Positions 7,398-14,545 of a DNA stretch of 15,646 nt are shown piece by piece. The position numbers were made by a program, and so were the translations under genes. Position 1 is the first letter of the stretch, and each line of letters starts with the position of its first letter. The stretch lies in contig JAPXFY010002690.1 of NCBI GenBank assembly GCA_030674185.1, positions 10,001-25,646 of the forward strand, in the 5' to 3' direction. A model generated the notes under the pieces. It made no database searches. It was not told where the DNA came from and was given only the letters and a program-made list of their open reading frames with translations. This DNA comes from Monoplex corrugatus (taxonomy: Eukaryota > Mollusca > Gastropoda > Littorinimorpha > Ranellidae).

Positions 7398-8894
7398 TCA
7401 AGCCATGCAACTACATAAATGTATCAGACGCCTCAAATCAGTTTTTGATGGACTGAAGAAACGGAGTGGGATTTGACCCAGGGCAGAAGTTTGGCGTGCA
7501 GTTACACTAGTGTTGCGGTGGATCACCTTTGTATGTTTTTGACCGGGTGTGACCACTCCTATGATTCCCATCCCATGGAATGTCCCTGAACTTTCCAATG
7601 TTCTCAAGTTGTGGTCCACATTATCAGCAACAAACTGCACAAAACTGTTAGGACCCACACCAACAAGATCTGTGCCTTGACTATAGGCTGCACATTGTTC
7701 AAAGCGTTGGACCTCATGATACGATGAACAGAATCCAAGTTTGTTTAACAGTTCTACCAAAGACCGGGATCCATGAAGATGATGCACTTGCACACCAAGT
7801 CCCAGTTGCAGAGGTGGTATTAAGGTATTTGGTCTGATGGCATGCATGATCGCTTGACCAATGGAAGCAGTTTTCAGTTTACATTCCCTTTTTTTCTGCA
7901 TCAGTGTTTGTAGAAACAAACGCAGTGAATCTGGCAAATAATTATTGTTTGCTTCAACATCACTGACCTCTTTTCTTGCTGGATAGACATCCTTGGGATA
8001 ATTCAGATCTTTGATGTCGGACAACAAGAGTTTGGCAGCAGTTTCAATTATTCTCATTTTGTCAGCCAATAAATCTTGTTCTTTCTCTGTCTTCCAGAAG
8101 CGGTCTAAGATTTTCTCCGCAGTCATCTGGAATGTGACAACATTTGCTTTCCCTTGTATGTTTGTGATAATGATGTCACTTCCAAGGGTTTTCAGTAGCT
8201 TTCTTTTCATGTGGTCTTTGGAGTAAGGTTCTTCATCTCCAAGATACTCGCGCGTTTTCAGGCACAGATCACCCACTGTTAACTGCTCATCGTCATTTTC
8301 CTGCAGGTAGGAAACTACTTTGGAAAATGCTGCAAGTCGAACTTCATCCTCTGGTCGCCCTTTTTTGTTGTCTGCCACTGCTATATTAGGCCGATAAGCT
8401 TGTGGAATATTTCGTCCAGTTCTAAAATTCACATTGCACTGTTGATGGTAAACAGCATCAGCAGCATGTAAATCCTGTGCATATTCAATCCGCCCCTTTA
8501 CTATTTGGGCCCACTTGTCCCCCGGTCCTCGTTGCAAACATGCAAGTTCCAAAGTAGCTTGACAACTGGATGTGCGGATTTGGTACACAGAGACATCACC
8601 TTTCTTTGTTTGGCCCTTTACAGATGTCCCACAGAGGATACAGTCACTGGCGAAGTCAAATTTTGTTTGAGAAGAGCAAAGAGATGTCTTTGACTTTGAT
8701 GACTGCACTTGTCGAGCTTTTAAATCGCGCTGAATTATAAATTCATTACAGAGCTCATGTCGACAGATTTTGTGCAGAATCTGGCCAGGATAAAAATCCA
8801 GGCTAGTCTCCTCTCTCTTTCGACTTGCTTTCCGAAGACCAGCAACACCTTTTTCTGTTTGGTATATTGATAGAACGCAAAATTGTGTATAGCT
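7398..8894 (-). CDS. Fragment of an uncharacterised invertebrate repeat-associated protein (partial, start missing)
   Basis: An uninterrupted minus-strand frame of about 500 codons, the only long frame here with ordinary amino-acid composition. The frame stays open to 8939, but the first ~15 codons beyond 8894 come from an inserted SINE. No ATG occurs until about residue 244 of that frame; the nominal start is GTG, which eukaryotes do not normally use. This is therefore an internal or terminal piece of a longer protein. Visible features (numbering from 8939): a possible zinc-binding cluster with H56-x2-C59 and C64, then C100-x2-C103 (CILCG) and H165-x2-C168 (VYHQQCNVNF); a charged helical stretch 195-300; VHHLHGSRSLVELLNKLGFC at 386-404; and FVADNVDHNLRTLES followed by TFHGMGIIGVVTPG (436-466), the most family-like segment. 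From general familiarity, similar proteins recur in many copies in cnidarian and mollusc genomes without assigned function. That suggests a mobile-element gene, but I cannot verify it. The C-terminus appears truncated. Confidence 0.75.
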   Translation of the reverse strand, partial: SYTQFCVLSIYQTEKGVAGLRKASRKREETSLDFYPGQILHKICRHELCNEFIIQRDLKARQVQSSKSKTSLCSSQTKFDFASDCILCGTSVKGQTKKGDVSVYQIRTSSCQATLELACLQRGPGDKWAQIVKGRIEYAQDLHAADAVYHQQCNVNFRTGRNIPQAYRPNIAVADNKKGRPEDEVRLAAFSKVVSYLQENDDEQLTVGDLCLKTREYLGDEEPYSKDHMKRKLLKTLGSDIIITNIQGKANVVTFQMTAEKILDRFWKTEKEQDLLADKMRIIETAAKLLLSDIKDLNYPKDVYPARKEVSDVEANNNYLPDSLRLFLQTLMQKKRECKLKTASIGQAIMHAIRPNTLIPPLQLGLGVQVHHLHGSRSLVELLNKLGFCSSYHEVQRFEQCAAYSQGTDLVGVGPNSFVQFVADNVDHNLRTLESSGTFHGMGIIGVVTPGQKHTKVIHRNTSVTARQTSALGQIPLRFFSPSKTDLRRLIHLCSCMA

Positions 8895-9144
8895 CGAAGC
8901 GGGCCCCAGTAGCTCAGTTGGTTTGAACGTCGGATTCACATGCTAATGGTTGTGGGTTCGAATCCCCGGGTGCGCTGCTTTAAAACCGGCCTTCTCACCG
9001 TCCCGTCTTAACATCGTTGTTGTTCTGGTGTCAGAACAGGATTAGTTAAGTTCCGCCTTCCCCCCACTTCCCTGGGATGGTTATCCCCCGTCGGCCATAT
9101 CACCTGAGGTGGGTGCTGACGTAAAAACTGAACCAAATCAATCA
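8895..9144 (+). mobile_element. tRNA-derived SINE (tRNA-Lys-like head) with 9-bp target-site duplication
   Basis: A tRNA-like head from about 8903 with GCCCCAGTAGCTCAGTTGG and GTGGGTTCGAATCCCC, most similar to animal tRNA-Lys. The tRNA-unrelated body runs from about 8980 (CCGGCCTTCTCACCGTC ... CACCTGAGGTGGGTGCTGACG) to a short A-rich tail AACTGAACCAAATCAATCA. TGTATAGCT occurs just before (8886-8894) and just after (9145-9153), a perfect 9-bp target-site duplication that fixes the ends. The insertion lies at the junction between the 7398-8894 coding fragment and the (CT)n tract. The intact promoter boxes and perfect duplication suggest a fairly recent insertion. Confidence 0.88.
8910..8965 (+). 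promoter_or_regulatory. Internal RNA polymerase III promoter (A and B boxes) of the SINE
   Basis: A box TAGCTCAGTTGG at 8910-8921 and B box GGTTCGAATCC at 8955-8965 match the eukaryotic type-2 pol III consensus closely, at tRNA-like spacing. The 5' and 3' acceptor strands do not pair properly, so the transcript is a SINE RNA rather than a tRNA. Confidence 0.85.
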
Positions 9145-9153
9145 TGTATAGCT

Positions 9154-9218
<65 letters not shown>

Positions 9219-9230
9219 CTCTCTCTCTCT
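9154..9230. repeat. (CT)n microsatellite
   Basis: Roughly 75 bases of CT with one CCACT interruption near 9217, starting directly at the SINE target-site duplication. Confidence 0.96.
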
Positions 9231-9231
9231 C

Positions 9232-9467
9232 ATGTTTATTTGCCGGATTTAGTCTTCCTCTTACTTATATGACTAATTACGTCGGGTGGTCAATTGTTTC
9301 TTCAACTTTTTGTTCAACTTTTTAAATTAATGTAAGTTTATCTCCAGTGAAGATATCACTTTATACTGTTCTTATGTTTATTTGCCGGATTTCGGTCTTC
9401 CTCTTACTTATATGACTAATTACGTCATGTGGTCAACTGTTTCTTCAACTTTTTGTTCAACTTTTTT
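9232..9467 (+). repeat. Direct duplication of a ~93-bp sequence
   Basis: 9232-9323 and 9374-9467 are near-identical: ATGTTTATTTGCCGGATTT, CTTCCTCTTACTTATATGAC, TAATTACGTC, GTGGTCAA, TTTCTTCAACTTTTTGTTCA. They are separated by 50 bases of unrelated sequence, with one inserted base and a few substitutions. The sequence is AT-rich, with no frame shared. The rest to 9651 is unassigned AT-rich DNA. Could be a tandem segmental duplication or two copies of a short element. Confidence 0.9.
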
Positions 9468-9651
9468 CCTTCAATTTTTTCTTCATCATTAGGAAAAAAA
9501 TTCAAATGAATGTAATGTCAGCCATGACTATATTTATAAATCTTTATTTCGTGATAACGTCGCCGTAAAATTTAATGACTTTGTTTCATGCTACTTGCCA
9601 CAAGGACAAAAATGTCAATGGCAATAAACCATTTTCAGTTTGTTTTCAGTT

Positions 9652-9684
9652 TCTCTCTCTCCTCTCTCTCTGTCTCTCTCTCTA

Positions 9685-9777
<93 letters not shown>
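9652..9777. repeat. (TC)n then (CA)n microsatellite
   Basis: TC repeats with CCTC and TGTC variants to about 9684, then about 90 bases of (CA)n broken once by CACCACAC near 9733. Confidence 0.96.
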
Positions 9778-9780
<3 letters not shown>

Positions 9781-10030
9781 TAAACCAGAACCATTGGTGA
9801 TATTCTGCACGATCCCTCCAAGTCGTGAACGGGAGAGAACAACGGCATAAAGGAAGGACGGGGATACCGCCATTCTGTTCACATTATTGCTTTATCGAAC
9901 CATTCTATCTGTTCTAAGTCACGGGTTCGATTCTACGGAGCAGCACGAGGCAATTACCAGACTTTGAAAGGCCTTGAGTAGATCATGCAATTCCTTTATT
10001 GTTTTCAAATTTCATTCACTTCGGAAAGCA

Positions 10031-10101
<71 letters not shown>

Positions 10102-10108
10102 CTCTCTC
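10031..10108. repeat. (CT)n microsatellite
   Basis: About 75 bases of CT, one CC interruption near 10097. It follows an unassigned stretch at 9778-10030 that contains only an isolated B-box-like GGTTCGATTCT at 9924. Confidence 0.96.
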
Positions 10109-10678
10109 CACTTCCACCTTTCACACACACGTACAAAATCTGCAGTCAGAGATTCACACGTTCACCGTAGAAATTTTAAACAACTTGCTGTTAATTATCT
10201 ATCACCTTAAGGGTCAACTTCAACGACACATTTGTTTGTATGAACTGCTCTTTTTCAAGAATAAAAAGCAACAATAATGTTATCAAATCAACAACAACAA
10301 CAACAAGATAGTCAAGCCATTTAATCCCATTTTCTACACAAAAATCATCACAGAAGATTCCGATTTTGTATTTCTCAAGAGCACAATGACCTTGAAGCAT
10401 CAGATTTAAATATTGATGACACAAAGCGAAGACTACGACAGACGGTCGCAACAATGAATAAAGAATGTAGGTAAATCTTGTCATAAGTTCGTAAGAAAAT
10501 GCTCTTCGTCATCTCTCATCTCTCTCCCTCGCCGTGTCACACGATTGAGACGTCTGTGGGCAACCTCCTGGGTCTCCAAACCAGACTTCAGCAATGCTGT
10601 CGAAATAGGAGGTGTGCTCTTCACGCACCTTCCTAAAAATGTGTTGAATGTAGGCTTTATTCCGTTTAACTTTTGTTT
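10109..10678. other. Unassigned region with short (CAA)n
   Basis: A small (CAA)n at 10289-10306. The minus-strand frames 10191-10484 and 10481-10765 and the plus frame 10545-10781 lack recognisable domains, and the latter two run into a homopolymer. No gene called. Confidence 0.4.
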
Positions 10679-10734
10679 TGTTTTGTTTTGCTGGTGTTTT
10701 TTTTTTTTTTTTTTTTTTGGGGGGGGGGGGGGGG
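10679..10734. repeat. TTTTG repeat, T23 run and G15 run
   Basis: TTTTG units, then a T run at 10697-10719 followed without a break by a G run at 10720-10734. Such a junction is prone to sequencing and assembly error as well as real slippage. Confidence 0.93.
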
Positions 10735-10782
10735 TCGATGTATCCTTGACCTCAGTGTCATACAACTTTGATCCAATCTAGA

Positions 10783-11381
10783 ATCATCATCATCAGGTGC
10801 CCTGCCGCATGGCGTTGGCGATCATGGACTTCCATCTGTCTCTGTTGCCCCTAGCATCTCCCCCACCCTCCTCATCCCCAGCCACTCTGCAAGTCCGTCC
10901 AGCATTCTCTCCCTGGGTCTACTGGTGCTCTCTTCCGCCCCCCCCCCCCCAGCTTTCCCGTTGTGACCAGGTGCTCCAAATCCCCCTTCCTCATAAAATG
11001 GCCTAGAAATGTTGCCTGTCTTTTCCTAATCTTCCTTATGAGTGATCTATTTGTGTCTGCCTCCATCAAGACTGTCTCGTTTGTTTTCTTTGCTGTCCAT
11101 GGAACTCTCAACATTCTTCTTAGAAACCACATCTCAGCTGCCTCAATCTTGTTCTGGCTTTGCTTGTTGACTGTCCACGCCTCACATCCGTACAACAGTA
11201 TTGGTTCTATATAACATTCAAGGACTCTCTTCCTGATGTTAATTGATAGGCATTTGTTGGTAAGAATGCTTGTCATCTTGTTGAAAGCTGTTTTGGCTTG
11301 GCCGATTCTGCCGGCTATTTCTGATGTACATCTGCCGTCTGATGAAATGACCGTTCCCAGGTATTTAAATTTATCAAGCAT
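10783..11381 (-). mobile_element. RTE-clade LINE, 5'-truncated copy 2
   Basis: Minus-strand 3' fragment of the same family as 5229-5687, extending about 130 bases farther toward the 5' end. It terminates in a (TGA)n tail (10783-10795 as plus-strand ATC repeats), in the middle of which lies the natural stop codon. The 5' end abuts an AAGAAG-rich stretch at 11382-11411. The two-base pattern of differences from copy 1 is sparse, so the two insertions derive from closely related sources. Confidence 0.9.
10793..11381 (-). pseudogene. RTE-type reverse transcriptase, C-terminal fragment (frameshifted)
   Basis: Frame 11381-10872 begins MLDKFKYLGTVISSDGRC, the conserved segment after the palm (KYLG..I..DG), then SEIAGRIGQAKTAFNKM, NIRKRVLECYIEPILLYGCE, WFLRRMLRVPWTAKKTNE, QATFLGHFMRKGDLEHLV and a GKLGGGGRKRAPVDPGRE segment that is out of register. 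A poly-C length change on the plus strand (10936-10950) has probably shifted the frame, as copy 1 reads a clean GKRTPGRPRERMLD there. The terminal RWKSMIANAMRQGT and TGA are recoverable in another frame at 10793-10837. It lacks endonuclease and catalytic residues. Confidence 0.9.
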
Positions 11382-11480
11382 ATAAAGAAGAAGAAAAAAA
11401 GAAGAAAAAAAACCTCATTCAAAACAGTCGAGAAAATCTTCCTAACAAGCTTCTGTTTGATAATATCTCACTAACACATT

Positions 11481-11534
<54 letters not shown>

Positions 11535-11611
11535 CGCACACACACAAACACACGGGCAGACTGACGCGCGCACGCGCACACACACACACACACACCCCTC
11601 CCCACACACCT
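11382..11611. repeat. AAG-rich run, (CT)n and (CA)n microsatellites
   Basis: An AAGAAG/A-rich purine stretch at 11382-11411, a 69-base mixed spacer, (CT)n at 11481-11533 with two CCTC interruptions, then CA/CG-type repeats to 11611, including GCGCGCACGCGCACA. Confidence 0.9.
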
Positions 11612-11682
11612 CTGGTCAATCTGAAACAAGCTCCCTTTAGTTTAAAATGTTTAAAATTTTATATAAAAAAGGGGGGTGGGGG

Positions 11683-12793
11683 TCATCATTATCATCATGT
11701 GCCTTGCCGCATGGCATTGGCGATCACAGCCCCCCATACGAATCTCTCTTGTCGCTGCAAGTATTCCTCCTTCCCTTCTTGTCCCCACCCACTCTACAAA
11801 ACTAACATTTCCTCCCTGGTTTTATCTGGTGCTCTTTTTCTCTCTAGCTTTCCTGATGTGACCGGGTGCTCAAATTTCTCTTGCCTAATAAAATGTCCTA
11901 TAAATGTTGCTTGTCTTTTCCTAATTTTCTTCATTAATGGTCTTTTTGTGCTTGCCTCCTTCAAGACTCTCGTTTGTTTTCTTTGTTGTCCTTGGAACTC
12001 TTAACATTCTTCTTAGAAACCACATTTCAGGTGCCTCAATCTTGTTCTGATTTGGCATGTTGACTGTCCACGCTTCACATCTGTACAACAGCATCGTCTC
12101 TGTAACCCTGAAGAAATCTCTTCCTGATGTTAACTGATAGGCATTTGTTGATAACAACGCTTATTATTTTCTGGAATTCTGTTTTCGGTTGGCCAATTCT
12201 TCAGGATGTTTCCAATGTGCATCTGCCGTCTGATGAGGTGACTGTTCCCAAAGATCTAAAACTTTATCAACCTGTCTCAATACTATGCCATTGGCTATTG
12301 TTTTACACGAGTTTTTGTTGTTGTTGTTTTTAATTCGATTACCATGACTTCAGTCTTCTTTCTATTTAGCTCCAGCCCTTTATTCCTGCTTTCTATTTCT
12401 ATTATATTCACAAGATTATGTAGGTCTTTTTCATTTTCTGCAATTAAAACGGTTGTCATCTACATAATGAGAATTCTTTATTATTTTCTCTCCAACTTTT
12501 ATCTCAAGCACTGTTTAAGATTTCTCATGATGGGCTCGCTGTAAAATGAAAACAAAAATCCAGTGAAAGAACACATCCCTGTCTATCCCTCTCATGATAT
12601 TTTGAAAAGTACTTGTATCATTTCCTACTCTCAATGCTGCTGTTTGTTCCCAATATATATTTCTTATTATTCCTAGGTCTTCAATGTACTCTCCCCATCT
12701 GATATTTTTCTCTTTTTTCATAATGATCGTACCGTCTTTTGATTTTATGTGGCCACTTGATGTGCATACTATGTCCTTTTCCTGTGAGCGATC
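11683..12793 (-). mobile_element. RTE-clade LINE, longest and most decayed copy 3
   Basis: Minus-strand fragment of about 1.1 kb ending in a degenerate (TGA)n tail (11683-11698), preceded by codons for VIANAMRQGT and TGA at 11695-11697. It contains the same C-terminal protein region as the other copies, plus upstream palm sequence. Divergence from copies 1 and 2 is much greater, so this is an older insertion. The 5' boundary falls at a C-run/(CT)n tract at about 12793. Confidence 0.88.
11695..12785 (-). pseudogene. RTE reverse transcriptase fragment with decayed catalytic palm
   Basis: From upstream to downstream on the minus strand: TSSGHIKSKDGTIIMKKEK and RWGEYIED (12780-12690); then, with no intervening fingers region, LGIIRNIYWEQTAALRVGND; IMRGI and, after a one-base shift, RQGCVLS (RT motif before the catalytic box) at about 12585; SEPIMR; the YxDD catalytic box as YVDD at 12455-12466, in a frame interrupted by TAG and TAA codons nearby; LIAENEKDLHNLVNII and LELNRKKTEVMVI (12450-12340); SSDGRC (12230); YRCEAWTV; WFLRRMLRVPRTTKKTNE (11990). 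Multiple frameshifts and stops make it inactive. The direct join of EYIED to LGIIRN suggests an internal deletion of about 100 or more residues relative to usual RTE ORFs (inferred). Confidence 0.88.
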
Positions 12794-12819
12794 CCCCCCC
12801 CCCCTCTCTCTCTCTCTCT
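12794..12819. repeat. C-run and (CT)n
   Basis: About 11 C then (CT)n, directly at the 5' end of LINE copy 3. Confidence 0.9.
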
Positions 12820-12852
12820 TACTTCCTCGAAAGGGAAGAAGAAACACAGAGA

Positions 12853-13087
12853 GATCGTAAACCAAAAGGGAAGAAAGACAAGTTTCCGTAGCTTGTTCCA
12901 GAGAGAGAGACAGACAGACAGAGAGACAGAGACAGACAGACAGAGAGAGAGAAAGAGAGAGAGAGACAGAGAGAGAGAGACAGAGACAGAGAGAGACAGA
13001 GAGTAAATCAAAACAGGAGAAAGACAAGGTTTCCGTAGCTTGTTTCAGACAGACAGACAGAGAAAGACAGATCGACAGAGATGAGAG

Positions 13088-13183
<96 letters not shown>

Positions 13184-13232
13184 TCGTAAATCAAACGAGG
13201 AGAAAGACAAGGTTTCCGTAGCTTGTTCCAGA
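12853..13232 (+). repeat. Compound minisatellite: ~50-bp core alternating with (GA)/(CAGA)n, three copies
   Basis: A core GATCGTAAATCAAA ... GGAGAAAGACAAGGTTTCCGTAGCTTGTTCCAGA occurs at 12853-12902, 13001-13050 and 13182-13233. Copy 1 reads GGGAAGAAAGACAAGTTTCCG, copy 2 GTTTCAG, copy 3 ACGAGGAG, so divergence is higher than within the other two compound arrays. Spacers of about 100 and 130 bases are GA with CAGA, GACAGACAGA and GATGAGAG variants. Minus-strand Ser/Leu-rich frames over this are artefacts, although they fuse in frame with the LINE copy 3 codons. Confidence 0.9.
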
Positions 13233-13233
13233 G

Positions 13234-13836
13234 GGCATAAAAACAAGAGGGGAAAAAAGGAAGAAAAGGAAAAACCGGGCCAAACAGTTCTCCATGTCAC
13301 TAATTTGACCAGCTCTCACGCCCGCCGTCTGTCGGGACACGTTTGTGTGTTTGGCCAGCACACATGTGGAGTAGAGGTGAGGTTCCTTCAGCACACAACC
13401 ATTACCACTTCGACAAGCTCTTGACCACACGATAAAGTCTGTACACTGTCCACACCTGTCCTGTGAATGCCCCTTTCGTGTCTCGAGCCTGACGAAGGAA
13501 AGGGAGCAGGGGTGGGGGGTGGGGGTGGGGGTGGAAGGAGCTGAAGAACTGTCCTCAATCACCACCACCACCACCCCTTCTCTGAAAACTCAGGATGTGA
13601 AAGTCTGATCCAGTTCTGACCGAATAAAACCAACATTTGCTCTCAAATCGATGGAGTTCACAATCTGTTCAAGATGACTTCATCGCAATCGGAAAATTCC
13701 ATAGGCGCACCATCCAAATCTTCCAGCAAGTATATGGCATACTGCCTGTGCCTGCGCACAACCCTACGCACTGGCAAGGACTTGGGACGAAGAGGGACTT
13801 CAAAACACTATTATTTACTGTTACTGTTATTTTAGC
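13234..13836. other. Unassigned region with G4-type tract and (ACC)n
   Basis: It holds GGAGCAGGGGTGGGGGGTGG and further G4-5T units at 13501-13533 (four or more G-runs, quadruplex-capable) and (ACC)n at 13560-13577. The 127-codon minus frame 13191-13574 includes a Cys-containing stretch (CGQCTDFIVWSRACRSGNGC) but starts in simple sequence and matches no family I know. Confidence 0.45.
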
Positions 13837-14365
13837 TTAAAGCCCAGCCGACTGCGTATAGCCCTGATATTATAACCAGTTCAAAACATACACAATACTC
13901 CAACAGGGGAAAAAAAAAGAAAGAAAATTAAGTACACATATTAATGCATTCGCGCACATAATCTAAGGAGATGCTCCCAGCGCTGACCACTCCGTCCAAT
14001 TTTTCATACATGGGGATTTAAAAAACATACCTGAATACAAACTGAAACATAACTAAGGACAGTAAGACACACATATAAACGGGCTTAAGTTATCTAAAAC
14101 GGCTTCCGCACATCTCATTTCCCTAGAGCCAAAAATGCACTCAGTTCATGTACCCAAATATCAATCCAAAGAGAAAGTACATAAGACTTTATCGAACACA
14201 TACAGATGAATGGACCAGCCAAAGCAGAAAATGATAGGAAGAAATGACAGAAAGCAAAGGAGGAAGAAAGAAACAAAGAGAGTGACAGAAAAAAGGAAAT
14301 TTCTAGCACAGAATTTCCAGATGGTGGGGATATTTATACTGAAAGAGCCCCCGTATCCTCACGAT
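13837..14365. other. Unassigned region beginning with a dispersed CAGCCGACT motif
   Basis: AGCCCAGCCGACTGC at 13840 followed by TAGCCCTGATAT resembles 740-770 (AGCCCAGCCGACTACC, CCATATCAGGGCT) and may be a small piece of an old dispersed repeat. The rest is AT-rich with short purine runs (13910-13930, 14225-14300). No gene recognised. Confidence 0.4.
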
Positions 14366-14390
14366 GGGGGTGGGGTGGGGGGGGGGGGGG
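14366..14390 (+). repeat. G-run, quadruplex-capable
   Basis: GGGGGTGGGGT followed by an uninterrupted G run of about 14, then CGACGA. Enough G for an intramolecular quadruplex on the plus strand. Confidence 0.85.
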
Positions 14391-14435
14391 CGACGACTTC
14401 GAAACACTAAGCTGTCATCACCAAAATGACGGCAA

Positions 14436-14545
14436 CATTAAGACAGGCAGCAAACAGGCCAGTTTTAAATGTTGCGGGCTGGGACTAAATTGAGATATCA
14501 GATCTCGAGTCCACGATTCTATCAAAAGAAGCAACTTGTTTTCTG
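14436..14545 (-). mobile_element. Inverted copy of the SINE-like repeat at 3241
   Basis: The reverse complement reads TTCTTTTGATAGA, CGTGGACTCGAGATCTGATATCTC, TCCCAGCCCGCAACATTTAA, AACTGGCCTGTTTGCTGCC. Each block aligns in order with 3254-3363. The CA/CAA insert of the 3.3-kb copy is absent here, so this copy shows the ancestral spacing. The B-box position is more degraded than in the other copy. No target-site duplication was recognised. Confidence 0.72.

Noticed and set aside
8903..8975. Functional tRNA-Lys gene
   Set aside because: The acceptor strands do not pair, the anticodon arm is poor, and sequence continues into a SINE body with a target-site duplication.
9924..9934. Isolated B-box-like GGTTCGATTCT as another SINE
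   Set aside because: No convincing A box at tRNA distance upstream and no second copy in the window.
10481..10781. Overlapping frames on both strands near the T/G homopolymer
   Set aside because: No domain; both depend on reading through the homopolymer.
12515..13300. 261-codon minus-strand protein
   Set aside because: Its N-terminal two thirds are translated microsatellite and compound minisatellite. Only the last ~80 codons are meaningful, and these are the decayed LINE copy 3.
13191..13574. 127-codon minus-strand ORF with several cysteines as a gene
   Set aside because: No recognised family, the frame includes poly-Val/Pro from (ACC)n and G-runs, and it lies between repeats.
13660..13810. 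~49-codon minus-strand open stretch containing YAIYLLEDLDGAPMEF
   Set aside because: Plausible composition but short, bounded by stops and without a family match I can name; within chance expectation.
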